A DNA stretch of 64,000 bases from Fodinisporobacter ferrooxydans (GTDB lineage Bacteria; Bacillota; Bacilli; Tumebacillales; MYW30-H2): assembly GCF_022818495.1 (NCBI RefSeq), contig NZ_CP089291.1:248001-312000 (forward strand), written 5' to 3'. Made by a program: the position numbers and the translations under genes. The notes under the pieces were generated by a model. The model had not been told where the DNA came from and made no database searches. It was given only the letters and a program-made list of their open reading frames with translations. Shown in pieces: positions 38,139 to 47,574 of this stretch (positions are counted from its first letter, which is position 1; each line of letters begins with the position of its first letter).

Positions 38139-38894
38139 TTATTCTTTAAAGATTCGTGGAAAACAACTGCTTTGATATTTTTGAATCGCTCCTTCATGTC
38201 CCGGTATAATAAATTCCGCCCGCTTACGAACTGCTTCCATACTCGCGTAGATTGCTTTGGTACAAGTTAAAATGCCCGCCGGTATATTTTCTCGAATATT
38301 TTCTAAAAGGTTCGAAACATCGCCAGATACACAAACGATACCTTCTTCCGTATTCACTAAGACCGATTGATGTCCATCCGCATGTCCAGGGGTAGGGAAG
38401 ACTTTCACACCTGGTACCACTTCTTCTTCGCCATCTACAAATCTCCACTGAGAGTAATTCACAGCACGGGAATCATATAATTCTCTTAAATAGATGCCAT
38501 CCTGACACGGAATCGGATGAAAAGCCGCTTCCCATTCCCGTTTTTGCACAATAAATTGAGCATTCTTAAACAGGTTATTATTTCCGCAATGGTCATAATG
38601 GAGGTGTGTGTTAATCACTATGTCCACATCTTCAGGATTCCACCCTACCCCTTTTTTCAAAGCCTCGACAATGGTTTCATCCGCTTCTTGCCGACATGGA
38701 CACACGTTCTCGTTCACCCATTCCAAACTATGAATTCCTGTATCGACCAGGATATTGTATCCTTCTCCAGATATTGCGGTTGCCCACATCGGAATCCACA
38801 GGTATTGTCCTAAATCTTTTTGATAGGTTAACGAGGATTTTTCCACAAACAATTCGCCCATTTTGAGTGTAGTTACTTTCCAAAGTTTGCTCAC
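38139..38894 (-). CDS. Metallo-beta-lactamase-fold hydrolase, lactonase-like
   Basis: 251 residues of the MBL fold: zinc-binding INTHLHYDHCGNNNLF (HxHxDH), TPGHADGHQSVLV, CVSGDVSNLL and FIIPGHEGAI. The arrangement resembles the N-acyl-homoserine-lactonase (AiiA/AttM) group, members of which open lactone rings. It lies between two CoA-transferase genes, so it may open a lactone to a hydroxy acid that is then CoA-activated; this role is inferred. Confidence 0.8.
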   Translation of the reverse strand: MSKLWKVTTLKMGELFVEKSSLTYQKDLGQYLWIPMWATAISGEGYNILVDTGIHSLEWVNENVCPCRQEADETIVEALKKGVGWNPEDVDIVINTHLHYDHCGNNNLFKNAQFIVQKREWEAAFHPIPCQDGIYLRELYDSRAVNYSQWRFVDGEEEVVPGVKVFPTPGHADGHQSVLVNTEEGIVCVSGDVSNLLENIRENIPAGILTCTKAIYASMEAVRKRAEFIIPGHEGAIQKYQSSCFPRIFKE

Positions 38895-39005
38895 GATATC
38901 ACTCCTTCTCTAGAAAATTCTAACTTTTTCATTATTTCAATGCTTTCTTGCGATAAGAATATATTTCATCCTGCCGTTCTCTAGATCATCCGAATGAACC
39001 ATATC

Positions 39006-40586
39006 CTATCTTAAATTGAAGAATTGTTGTTTGAAATTCATGACCTGATTTTTAAAAATGTCATGTGACATTTCTTTTAAATTTGGAGAAATACTAGGCT
39101 TAAATTCCATTTGTCCTATAATATCTTTTTCGATATCAACACCAGGTGCATATTCGACCAATTCCACACCATCTACATGAAGTTTGAATACTGCCCGTTC
39201 TGTAACAAAAAATACAGGCTGTTGATTTTCTCTCGCATACTTTCCACTAAATGTTATTTGCTTAACTTGTTTTAAAAATTTCTTATTTTTTCCTTCTTGA
39301 AGAATTTTTAGTTTTCCATCTTCAATGGCAACTTCCAGCCCACCTGCCGTGAAGGTCCCGAGGAAACATACTTTTTTTGCCGGCTGCGTAATATCGATGA
39401 ATCCACCGCAACCGACAGCTTTCGTACCAAATTTGCTGACGTTCACGTTCCCCATTACATCGATTTCGGCAATTCCCATGTAGGTAATATCGATTCCTGC
39501 CCCATTGTAATAGTCAAACTGATATGGGTGTTCGATGATCGCTTCAGCATTTTTGCCAATCCCAAAATCCGTTCCACCAGCGGGTACGCCACCAATCACC
39601 CCAGATTCAACGGTCAGAATAATCTCCCTTAAGATTCCTTCTTCACTTGCGACTGGACCAATCGTGTCTCCCGGAATTCCAGTTCCAAGATTCACTACCG
39701 CTTGTGGGAATAGCTCCATCACACCACGCCGCCCAATGATTTTGCGAACTGTCAGTGGAATCGGATCAAGCGCACTATCGGCAACTTTCAAATCTCCTGA
39801 GTAAACCGGATCATAGAACGTACAAGACGTTTGCCGATGCTCTTGAACAGGGTCTTCAGCAACCACGATGGCGTCGACATAAATTCCAGGAACAACGACT
39901 TGTCTGGGATGAAGCGATCCTCGACGGGCCACATGCTTCACTTGAACAATCACTTTCCCGCCATACCGTTTGACAGTTTGAGCGATGGAAATTGCCTCAA
40001 GCTTGATAGCTTCATCTTCCATCGTCACATTACCAAACTCATCAGCGGTCGTTCCGCGAATAACCGCAACGTCAACGGGAATCGCATTGTAAAACAGATA
40101 CTCCTCCCCTTTAATATCGACTACTTCTACCAAACTACCGGCTTGCTTGGCTTGTTCGTTCATTAATCCCCCTTCGACGCGGGGATCGATAAATGTTCCT
40201 AAGCCGACTTTCGAAAAGTTTCCTGGTTTTCCGGAGGCCATTGCTCGGAACAAGTGTGTCATCTGTCCTTGAGGGAGACAATGCGCCTCTACCTCATTGT
40301 TAAGAATCAGTTCCCCCCATTTAGGTGCCAGTCCCCAGTGTGAACCAATGATCCGACGAATAAGTCCAGGATGAGCCAAATGAAGGATCCCGTTGACACG
40401 ATCGCTGTGTCCGGCACAGTGAACCAATGTCAATTGAGAAGGAGCCCTCTGTTCTAAAAATCGCTTCTCAATTTCTTTTAAAACGGTTTCACAAGCTCCC
40501 ATAAGAGTAAACCCGCAAACCGCAATCGTTGAACCGTTTTGAATAAAATCTACTGCTGAGGAGACGGGAACAACTTTGTTCACCAT
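39006..40586 (-). CDS. Second CoA-transferase, fused alpha-beta (family I)
   Basis: 526 residues, closely similar throughout to the 36.4-38.0 kb protein: HCAGHSDRVNGILHLAHPGL, GTGIPGDTIGPVASEEGI, active-site glutamate in VESGVIGGVPAGGTDFG, GAGIDITYMGIAEIDVMGN. The two probably arose by duplication and may use different acids or act on successive steps. Its ATG overlaps the dehydrogenase stop by 7 bases (ATGGTGA), so they are translationally coupled. Confidence 0.9.
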   Translation of the reverse strand: MVNKVVPVSSAVDFIQNGSTIAVCGFTLMGACETVLKEIEKRFLEQRAPSQLTLVHCAGHSDRVNGILHLAHPGLIRRIIGSHWGLAPKWGELILNNEVEAHCLPQGQMTHLFRAMASGKPGNFSKVGLGTFIDPRVEGGLMNEQAKQAGSLVEVVDIKGEEYLFYNAIPVDVAVIRGTTADEFGNVTMEDEAIKLEAISIAQTVKRYGGKVIVQVKHVARRGSLHPRQVVVPGIYVDAIVVAEDPVQEHRQTSCTFYDPVYSGDLKVADSALDPIPLTVRKIIGRRGVMELFPQAVVNLGTGIPGDTIGPVASEEGILREIILTVESGVIGGVPAGGTDFGIGKNAEAIIEHPYQFDYYNGAGIDITYMGIAEIDVMGNVNVSKFGTKAVGCGGFIDITQPAKKVCFLGTFTAGGLEVAIEDGKLKILQEGKNKKFLKQVKQITFSGKYARENQQPVFFVTERAVFKLHVDGVELVEYAPGVDIEKDIIGQMEFKPSISPNLKEMSHDIFKNQVMNFKQQFFNLR

Positions 40587-41452
40587 AAGATCTTTTCCCC
40601 TTTTTCATTATACTTATAGAATCCTCTTCCTGTTTTCCTACCGAGTGTCCCGGCTTCCACCATTTTCACCAAAAGCGGGCACGGGCGATATTTCGAATCA
40701 CGGAATCCGTAATACAAGCCTTCCATGGTAGCCAAAAGCGTTTCCAGACCAACAAAGTCAGCCAAAGTGATCGGTCCCATTGGGTGGTTGGCGCCAATTT
40801 TCATAGCTGCGTCGACATCTTCCGGCTTCACACCTTCCATGACCAAATAAATCGCTTCATTAACCATTGGGATCAAAATCCGGTTGACGATAAAGCCTGG
40901 ATAGTCTTTACAGGCTACTGGAGTCTTTCCAATGCTCTTTCCAAAATCCATTACCGTTTGAAATACCTCTTCGGAAGTAAGGAGTCCTGGAGTTACTTCC
41001 AAAAGCCCTAAAACCGGAACGGGATAAAAGAAATGGGCACCGATGACTTGTTCTGGCCGTTTCGTGGCGGAACTAATAGCAGCCACGGAAAGTGCAGATG
41101 TATTGGAAGCTAGGATAGCTTTCGGTTGAATGATTTCATCTAATTGGGTAAAAACTTTTTTCTTCAACTCAAGAATTTCGGGAACCGCTTCAATTACCAA
41201 ATCAACATCGGCGATATCCTCCAATTTGGAAAAATTTTGCAACCGAGACAACGTTTCATCTACATGTTGAGCTTCACATCTACCTTTTTCAACTTTTCGT
41301 TGGAGTAAACGTTTGATATTGTCTCTTCCCTTTTCCATTTGACATGGGGAAACATCCACCCATTTCGTTGTATAACCTGCTTCAGCGATGACCTGGGCGA
41401 TACCCGTCCCCATTAAACCTGCTCCTACGACTCCCACATTTTTGATTTCCAT
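40580..41452 (-). CDS. 3-hydroxybutyryl/3-hydroxyacyl-CoA dehydrogenase
   Basis: 290 residues from ATG 41452 (AAAGGAG eight bases upstream). NAD-binding VGVVGAGLMGTGIAQVIAEAG, catalytic histidine region IGAHFFYPVPVLGLLEVTPG, PVACKDYPGFIVNRIL, and the C-terminal GANHPMGPITLADFVGLETLL and KTGRGFYKYNEKG are all diagnostic. It interconverts 3-hydroxyacyl-CoA and 3-ketoacyl-CoA, the step before the thiolase encoded upstream in the operon. Confidence 0.94.
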   Translation of the reverse strand: MEIKNVGVVGAGLMGTGIAQVIAEAGYTTKWVDVSPCQMEKGRDNIKRLLQRKVEKGRCEAQHVDETLSRLQNFSKLEDIADVDLVIEAVPEILELKKKVFTQLDEIIQPKAILASNTSALSVAAISSATKRPEQVIGAHFFYPVPVLGLLEVTPGLLTSEEVFQTVMDFGKSIGKTPVACKDYPGFIVNRILIPMVNEAIYLVMEGVKPEDVDAAMKIGANHPMGPITLADFVGLETLLATMEGLYYGFRDSKYRPCPLLVKMVEAGTLGRKTGRGFYKYNEKGEKILW

Positions 41453-41504
41453 GCTTTTTCTCCTTTCTTCTTGTAAGGGGGACCATTCGGTCCCCTTAAT
41501 ATTT

Positions 41505-42245
41505 TTAAAGAATAAATCCGCCACCCACGTTGATGACTTCTGAAGTGATATACGAAGCAGCATCGGAAGCTAAATATGCGATGCAATTGGCTACGTCCTC
41601 TGGCTTGCCTGCACGTCCCAATGGAATTTTCGAAACCATGATATCCCACACTTTTTCCGGCACTCCACGTGTCATATCTGTTTCGATAAAACCTGGGCAA
41701 ATAGCATTACACGTAACATTAAACTTAGCTAATTCCCTAGCTGCTGTTTTGGTTAATCCTATAACTCCCGCTTTCGCTGCCGCATAGTTTGCCTGTCCGA
41801 TATTTCCTAACCAGCTGGCAGAAGAGATGTTGACGATACGTCCATAGCCGCGTTCCCGCATATGGGTCGCAGCCGGCTGGAGACAGTTGAATACACCTGT
41901 CAAATTTACGGAAATCACGCTATCCCATTGTTCGGAAGTCATGTTATGAATCATAGCATCGCGGTTGATCCCAGCGTTGTTCACTAAAATATCCAATTTT
42001 TCATATTTGGTGATAGCAAACTGAATCAATGCATTTGCTTGTTCACGATCCGCAACATTGGCTACAAACGTATCGGCCAAGTACCCTTTTTCCCGAAATT
42101 CGGAAGCCGTTTTTTCGACACCTTCTTCGTTGATATCACTAATAATAACTTGTGCTCCTAGGGAAGCTAATTTTTCAGCAATCCCTCGCCCTAATCCACG
42201 GGCAGAACCTGTGACAATCGCCACTTTCCCGTTAAATTCGATCAT
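41505..42245 (-). CDS. SDR-family acetoacetyl-CoA / 3-oxoacyl reductase (PhaB/FabG-like)
   Basis: 246 residues, classical short-chain dehydrogenase: TGSARGLGRGIAEKLA cofactor loop, LDILVNNAGINRD, the catalytic serine in IVNISSASW and YAAAK, and CPGFIETDMTRGVPEK. FabG and PhaB cannot be told apart by eye. Next to a thiolase and a hydroxyacyl-CoA dehydrogenase, a 3-ketoacyl-CoA/3-hydroxyacyl-CoA role is likely. Confidence 0.9.
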   Translation of the reverse strand: MIEFNGKVAIVTGSARGLGRGIAEKLASLGAQVIISDINEEGVEKTASEFREKGYLADTFVANVADREQANALIQFAITKYEKLDILVNNAGINRDAMIHNMTSEQWDSVISVNLTGVFNCLQPAATHMRERGYGRIVNISSASWLGNIGQANYAAAKAGVIGLTKTAARELAKFNVTCNAICPGFIETDMTRGVPEKVWDIMVSKIPLGRAGKPEDVANCIAYLASDAASYITSEVINVGGGFIL

Positions 42246-42278
42246 GTTATTTTCCCCTCCCTAGTTCTCTCAGTATTT

Positions 42279-43457
42279 TCATTGAATATTTTCGAAGATC
42301 GTAGCGATGCCTTGCCCACCGCCGATACACATCGTTACAATTGCACGTTTTAATCCACGACGCTTCATATCATAGAGGGATTTGACCGTAAGGATCGCAC
42401 CTGTTGCACCAATAGGATGTCCCAGAGCAACAGCTCCCCCGTTTGGGTTGACTTTTGCTTCATCGACTTCCAAATCACGAATTACCGCAACGGCTTGGGC
42501 TGCAAATGCCTCATTTAATTCAATTAAATCAATGTCATCTAACGTCAAATTTGCTTTCGCTAAAACTTTTTTAACCGCTGGTGCTGGTGCAAAGCCCATG
42601 ATTTCAGGGTCAACACCGGCCACGGCTTGCTCACGTATATAAACAAGCGGTTTCAATCCTAATTCTTCCGCTTTTTCTTTCGTCATGACAACGACAGCCG
42701 CAGCTCCTTGATTGATTCCTGAAGCGTTCCCCGGAGTCACACTTCCCCCTTCTTTAAACGCAGGCTTCAGTTTCGCTAGCTTTTCCAAAGAGGTTTGGCG
42801 TGGATGTTCATCTTGATCAAAGAAGGTAACTTCCCCTTTGCGTCCTTTCACCGCGACTGGCACGATTTCTTCACTGAAGTATCCGTTAGCAATCGCCAGC
42901 AAAGCTTTTTCCTGACTGGCTAATGCAAAAGTATCCTGATCTTCACGGCTTATGTTAAAACGCTCTGCCACTTTTTCTGCTGTCACACCCATTGCGTACT
43001 TTCCAAACGGATCGGTTAGCGCCGTTAACAACCCATCTTCCAATATCTCATGTCCCAAACGGTTACCATAACGTCCTTTGCGAACGTAATAAGGTAACAA
43101 ATCCATATTTTCCGTACCACCTGCAACCACGATTTCCGCATTCCCACTTTGAATGGTTTGAACTGCACTGTTAATTGCTTGAAGTCCCGAACCGCAAAGG
43201 CGATTGACAGTTAAAGCAGTAGAATGTGTAGGCAACCCTGCACGAAGGGCACACATCCGTGCAATAAAAGCACTCTCTGCTACTTGCCCAACACACCCCA
43301 TAATGACTTCTTCTACCAATTCAGCGGTAATCCCCGCTCTTTTCATAGCTTCTTTAATCGCCGTTGCACCCAAATCGGCAGCATGGACATCTTTAATGAC
43401 TCCCCCCATGGTTCCAATTGCCGTACGTGCGCCTCCTACGATAACTACGTCTTTCAT
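42279..43457 (-). CDS. Acetyl-CoA acetyltransferase (thiolase)
   Basis: 392 residues. The acyl-binding cysteine is in NRLCGSGLQAINSA, and the C-terminal catalytic parts are NEAFAAQAVAVI, GGAVALGHPIGATGA and MCIGGGQGIATIFE. It splits acetoacetyl-CoA (or a longer 3-ketoacyl-CoA) to acetyl-CoA, or runs in reverse. It is the first gene of the operon that ends at 36.4 kb. LacI-type operators lie 60-90 bases upstream. Confidence 0.94.
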   Translation of the reverse strand: MKDVVIVGGARTAIGTMGGVIKDVHAADLGATAIKEAMKRAGITAELVEEVIMGCVGQVAESAFIARMCALRAGLPTHSTALTVNRLCGSGLQAINSAVQTIQSGNAEIVVAGGTENMDLLPYYVRKGRYGNRLGHEILEDGLLTALTDPFGKYAMGVTAEKVAERFNISREDQDTFALASQEKALLAIANGYFSEEIVPVAVKGRKGEVTFFDQDEHPRQTSLEKLAKLKPAFKEGGSVTPGNASGINQGAAAVVVMTKEKAEELGLKPLVYIREQAVAGVDPEIMGFAPAPAVKKVLAKANLTLDDIDLIELNEAFAAQAVAVIRDLEVDEAKVNPNGGAVALGHPIGATGAILTVKSLYDMKRRGLKRAIVTMCIGGGQGIATIFENIQ

Positions 43458-43515
43458 TTTTTCATCCTCCTTGTAATCGCTATTTCTAACTTGTAATCAT
43501 TTGAAATCGTTATCA

Positions 43516-43547
43516 TTAAACGTTAAGAAAAAATCTAAACGTTTAGA
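43516..43547. promoter_or_regulatory. LacI-type operators upstream of the thiolase operon
   Basis: A perfect palindrome TCTAAACGTTTAGA (43534-43547) and a partial copy TTAAACGTTAAG (43516-43527) have centres 19 bases apart, in the 150 bases between the glycerate kinase stop and the thiolase start. The motif is shared with 36.1 and 51.6-51.7 kb. Confidence 0.75.
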
Positions 43548-43608
43548 ACTTTGAATTCATTATACTACAACTTTATGAAAAAAGATGTAAATTTTTTTTA
43601 GGCTAAGT

Positions 43609-44748
43609 TCATTTTCCTACGTTAATAGAAAAAATTCGTACTACGGACTCAACCATCTCCTCAATCCATATTGCGCCAAACTCAAAAGCCTCTTCGATAG
43701 TCCCGGGCCGCGGCATAATACTAAAAGCTGCATCGATTCCATGTTGATAAATTTCTTGATATCCATCTCCAAGACCACCAGATAAACAAATCACAGGACG
43801 TTGAAATTGCTTGGCCCGTTTGGCTACACCTACCGGAGTTTTTCCCATGACCGTTTGAAGATCCGTATTTCCTTCTCCAGTCAAAACCAAATCTGCATCT
43901 TGAGCAAATTGATCAAATCCGCATTCATCCATTACGATTTCAATTCCACTTTTTAATGTAGCACCAAGAAAAGCAACTAATCCAGCTCCCAATCCTCCAG
44001 CCGCACCACCCCCGGGCATGGAAATAACATCCATTTCTAGAGTTTCTTTTATTTTATCGGCCAAATGGGCCAATCCTTGATCCAGCAAGCCAACTATTTT
44101 GGAGGTAGCCCCTTTTTGAGGTGCAAATACAGCAGATGCTCCTCGTTCACCGCACAATACAGTATCTACATCACATGCGACAATCACTTGCACGTTTTCT
44201 AAACGGGGGTCTCTATTTTTTACATCGATCGTTTGAATCTTGTACAAAGAACCTCCACCAAAAGGGATTTCTTCACCGTTTTGATCGATAAAATGGTAAC
44301 CAAGAGCCTGTGCCATTCCTATTCCACCATCATTTGTAGCACTACCCCCGATTCCAATAATCAATCGAGTACATCCCCGGTCTAACGTCTGTCGGATCAA
44401 CTCCCCTGTTCCAAAGGTAGTAGTCAGCATTGGATCTCGAAGTTCTTTGGGGACAAGAGGGAGTCCGGAAGCTGCCGCCATTTCAATTATCGCGGTTTTT
44501 CCCTCAGGGAAAAGTCCATAAAAAGCCGATACAGGTTCCCCTAAAGGCCCGGTGACTTGGCAATGGATCATTTCCCCTTTGACAGCTTCAACCAACGCTT
44601 CAACGGTTCCCTCGCCCCCATCAGCCATCGGTAAAAGATTCACTATTGCATGGGGATCTACCTTCAATACACCGCGCTTCATCGCTTGAGCGACTTGAAG
44701 GGCAGATAGACTCCCCTTGTACGAATCGGGTGCAATTAAATATTTCAT
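43609..44748 (-). CDS. Glycerate kinase (GlxK/GarK family)
   Basis: 379 residues from ATG 44748 (AGGTG six bases upstream). Family landmarks: YLIAPDSYKGSLSALQVAQAM, LLPMADGGEGTVEALVEA, IGIGGSATNDGGIGMAQALG, GGGAAGGLGAGLVAFLGA and LVLTGEGNTDLQTVMGKTPVGVAKRAK. It phosphorylates glycerate with ATP, feeding lower glycolysis. It starts 9 bases after the cyclase-family gene, as the last gene of the LacI/importer operon, so glycerate is probably an end product of the imported substrate. Confidence 0.93.
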   Translation of the reverse strand: MKYLIAPDSYKGSLSALQVAQAMKRGVLKVDPHAIVNLLPMADGGEGTVEALVEAVKGEMIHCQVTGPLGEPVSAFYGLFPEGKTAIIEMAAASGLPLVPKELRDPMLTTTFGTGELIRQTLDRGCTRLIIGIGGSATNDGGIGMAQALGYHFIDQNGEEIPFGGGSLYKIQTIDVKNRDPRLENVQVIVACDVDTVLCGERGASAVFAPQKGATSKIVGLLDQGLAHLADKIKETLEMDVISMPGGGAAGGLGAGLVAFLGATLKSGIEIVMDECGFDQFAQDADLVLTGEGNTDLQTVMGKTPVGVAKRAKQFQRPVICLSGGLGDGYQEIYQHGIDAAFSIMPRPGTIEEAFEFGAIWIEEMVESVVRIFSINVGK

Positions 44749-44757
44749 CCCCTTCAC

Positions 44758-45492
44758 CTACTTTTGAGGCACGAAGGCCAAAGCCCGAATCGGTGAACCT
44801 GAACCTCGATCAATTTTTAAAGGGGTTGCAATAAAAAAACATTTTGCCGGGAGTTGTTCTAAATTGACCAGACACTCCATCAGATAAATTTCTTTTCGTA
44901 AAACTCGTTGATGGAAATAGCAATACTCTTCTTTTCCGTTATTTACGGGGGTTCCTACAGCAATCGTATCTGTTCCAAAAGCTTTAATTTTCTTTTGAAT
45001 CATATACTCAGCAACATCTTCCGCAAGTCCGGGTTGATTGGTTGCATAGTACTTCCATTGAATCCCTTTCGACCAATACTTCTTCAACCATCCAAAATTT
45101 AAAAGAACAATATCTTGTTCTTCAATCTGAACCCCTGATTTATTCAATGCTTGTTGAATGTCAGCTAAAGTAGCACGTTCGCCTGGTTTCCATTCGCGAT
45201 CCGATAAATCAATGACGGTACAGGTTCCGATCAGCGCATCTGGTTTAACCTGTTCAATTGTCAAGGAAGAAAGGTCGGCATGAACATGATGAGGTGCATC
45301 CACATGAGTCCCACAATGTTCCGGCATGGAAATCGATTGACAATAATATCCATCATGCTCATGGTTAACGGTCGGATCGATTATCAAATGGGGGTGGGAA
45401 GGCCAACGTGGAATCCCATTTTCTAACAAGACCGTTAAATCCACCACTTTACTGTTCGAGAATATTGAAGAAAGTGTTGCTAAGCTACTCAT
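44758..45492 (-). CDS. Cyclase-family metal hydrolase (kynurenine formamidase-like)
   Basis: 244 residues from ATG 45492, which overlaps the LacI gene stop by 8 bases (ATGAGTAG) with GGGGAGAG upstream. The PF04199-type metal site is EHCGTHVDAPHHVHA, with VVDLTVLLENGIPRWPSHP at the N-terminus and KAFGTDTIAVGTP later. Family members hydrolyse ring or formyl amides and lactams (kynurenine formamidase, isatin hydrolase) or related esters. The substrate is unknown here; the context is a sugar-type importer and glycerate kinase. Confidence 0.85.
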   Translation of the reverse strand: MSSLATLSSIFSNSKVVDLTVLLENGIPRWPSHPHLIIDPTVNHEHDGYYCQSISMPEHCGTHVDAPHHVHADLSSLTIEQVKPDALIGTCTVIDLSDREWKPGERATLADIQQALNKSGVQIEEQDIVLLNFGWLKKYWSKGIQWKYYATNQPGLAEDVAEYMIQKKIKAFGTDTIAVGTPVNNGKEEYCYFHQRVLRKEIYLMECLVNLEQLPAKCFFIATPLKIDRGSGSPIRALAFVPQK

Positions 45493-46519
45493 GTTTATCT
45501 CTCCCCACATGCAATTCTACTCCACAAGATTTTCGCAAAACCAATTGTGGTTCTAATAGTATTTCGCGTGTTTGTTGGTTAACTGGTTGTTGATTTAAAA
45601 GTTCCATTAGGATTTTCGCAGAAATTTCACCTAAAGCTTTATGTTGCATATCCACTGAACTAAGATCAATCAAGTGGCCAAACGGATTATTATCCAGTCC
45701 CGTCAGAGCAACATCTTCGGGAATTCGAATTCCATTTTCTTTAAAAGCTGTATATACGCCGAAAGCCAAAAGATCACTTGAACAAACAATCACTTCCGGA
45801 ATATTTTTATCTTTAAGCATCCTTTGAGCATATTCATAACCCTTTTCCTGCGAGTAATCGCCAATACAGATCCATTTTTGTTCGATCTCGAGGTTTTGAT
45901 TCTTCATTCCTTTAAGGAATCCATCATATCGTTCCCGAAAGGTGGAGAGATGCAATTGTCCACATAAAAAGGAGATTTTTTTGTATCCCATATTTGCTAA
46001 ATGGGCAATCACTTTTTCAACGGCTAGACAATTGTCTGTCCCAACAAAAAACTCATTTTCTAAAAGTTGTTCTGGTTTTCGGTTTAAAAACACATATGGA
46101 ATCTTCAGCTTCCGCAATTTCTCATAGTATTCATCTCGCTCCAATTGAGCAGTTGTGATAATAATACCATCAACACGTTTTCCTATTAAATTATCGATAT
46201 ATTTCCGTTCTCTTTCCACATTGTTTTCAGTATTGCAAAGGAACACTTCATAGCCGTAGGACCATGCAACCTCTTCCAAACTTGAAATAACCTTGGGATA
46301 AAAAGGATTCGTAATATCCCGAACAATGATTCCAATCGATGAGGTTTTTGAAGTTTTCATACTTCGTGCAACAACATTGGGACGATATCCTAATTCTTCA
46401 ATCGCTTTTAGAATTTGTACTTTTGCTTTTTCACTAACCACTGGGAGATTATTGATGACAGCTGACACTGTAGCAACGGAAAACCCTGATTTTTCTGCAA
46501 CTTGCTTCATTGTAACCAT
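45485..46519 (-). CDS. LacI-family transcriptional repressor
   Basis: 344 residues. The N-terminal helix-turn-helix is TMKQVAEKSGFSVATVSAVIN with the hinge helix ARSMKTSKT. The rest is a sugar-binding-protein-like ligand domain (IGIIVRDITNPFYPKVI, FVGTDNCLAVEKVIAHL, VALTGLDNNPFGHLIDL). Residues SVATV in the recognition helix are typical of repressors binding CG-centred palindromes, and such palindromes occur at 36.1, 43.5, 51.57 and 51.73 kb. It lies inside the importer operon and probably represses it until the substrate is bound. Confidence 0.93.
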   Translation of the reverse strand: MVTMKQVAEKSGFSVATVSAVINNLPVVSEKAKVQILKAIEELGYRPNVVARSMKTSKTSSIGIIVRDITNPFYPKVISSLEEVAWSYGYEVFLCNTENNVERERKYIDNLIGKRVDGIIITTAQLERDEYYEKLRKLKIPYVFLNRKPEQLLENEFFVGTDNCLAVEKVIAHLANMGYKKISFLCGQLHLSTFRERYDGFLKGMKNQNLEIEQKWICIGDYSQEKGYEYAQRMLKDKNIPEVIVCSSDLLAFGVYTAFKENGIRIPEDVALTGLDNNPFGHLIDLSSVDMQHKALGEISAKILMELLNQQPVNQQTREILLEPQLVLRKSCGVELHVGRDKHE

Positions 46520-46545
46520 TTATTATTTACCCCTAGTTATAAATT

Positions 46546-47559
46546 CTATTGGCGAAGTTTAGGAGCACGAGAATACATCATCAGGATCAAGAGAAGAATG
46601 ACACCCTGAATCAATTCGCGTATTCCCGCCGGCATTTTTAACGCAATTAACACAGAAGTCAAAAGAACAAGTACAATAGACCCTAATGCCGATCCAGAAA
46701 ATTTCCCTTCGCCACCGGTTAATGCCGTTCCGCCAATCACGACAGCAGCGATGGATAGCAGAGAGTAATCTTTTCCCATCTCTAATTGAGCGGTTCCAGT
46801 GAAACCAAGGAGAATTAGTCCTCCCAATGTACCAGCAATTCCGGCGATTATATAAGTTAAAAATACTGTTTTGTTCACTTGAATTCCTGCTATTAAGGCT
46901 GCTTTGTGATTGCTTCCCGACAAATATAAATTTCTTCCATAACGAGTCTTCCGTAACAAAACCTCAACGATTACGATCAAAATCATACCTAATATTACCA
47001 TGAGAGGTATAGAAGCAAGATGGCCAGTTCCCAATTGAATTAATAAACTTGGTGCACCTCCTGTTGGTTGTCCTTTTGTATAAGCCAGTGCAAATCCGTT
47101 GACTACAGAAGTCATTCCTAATGTCATTACTAAGGGTGGAATGTCTAACCATTGAATCGCTGCAGCATTAATGAAACCGAATACGGATCCGATCACTACT
47201 AAAACAAGAATAGCCAGCCAAATTTTATCATTCATCCCTTGCGAAAATTCCGCCCCAAGCAACGCCCCCATGGACATCATGGCTCCGACAGAAAGATCAA
47301 TCCCTTCCTTTCCGGAAATGATGATAATCGTCTGCCCGATTGTAGCAATTGCTAAGACAGTAGCCATGGAAAGGATATTCCCAATATTGCTTAATGAAGC
47401 AAAACCAGGGCTTAATATTTGTCCTAAAATCAATAGAAGAATACTTGCTGATAGTGAAGGTATATACAGCTTATAACGGCTTTTCCATTTTTGGAATCCT
47501 GAAAACTTGATTGGTTCTTCATGTTGGTTTTTAACTTCTATTTGGGTTTGAGATTGCAT
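46546..47559 (-). CDS. Sugar-type ABC importer permease (RbsC-like), second copy
   Basis: 337 residues, about ten membrane segments, with the RbsC-family TIGQTIIIISGKEGIDLSVGAMMSMGALLGAE and the loop GRNLYLSGSNHKAALIAGI, then AAVVIGGTALTGGEGKFSGSALGS. It starts 15 bases after another permease gene, so the importer is a permease heterodimer served by one double ATPase. Confidence 0.92.
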   Translation of the reverse strand: MQSQTQIEVKNQHEEPIKFSGFQKWKSRYKLYIPSLSASILLLILGQILSPGFASLSNIGNILSMATVLAIATIGQTIIIISGKEGIDLSVGAMMSMGALLGAEFSQGMNDKIWLAILVLVVIGSVFGFINAAAIQWLDIPPLVMTLGMTSVVNGFALAYTKGQPTGGAPSLLIQLGTGHLASIPLMVILGMILIVIVEVLLRKTRYGRNLYLSGSNHKAALIAGIQVNKTVFLTYIIAGIAGTLGGLILLGFTGTAQLEMGKDYSLLSIAAVVIGGTALTGGEGKFSGSALGSIVLVLLTSVLIALKMPAGIRELIQGVILLLILMMYSRAPKLRQ

Positions 47560-47574
47560 AGTCCCCCTCCTATT

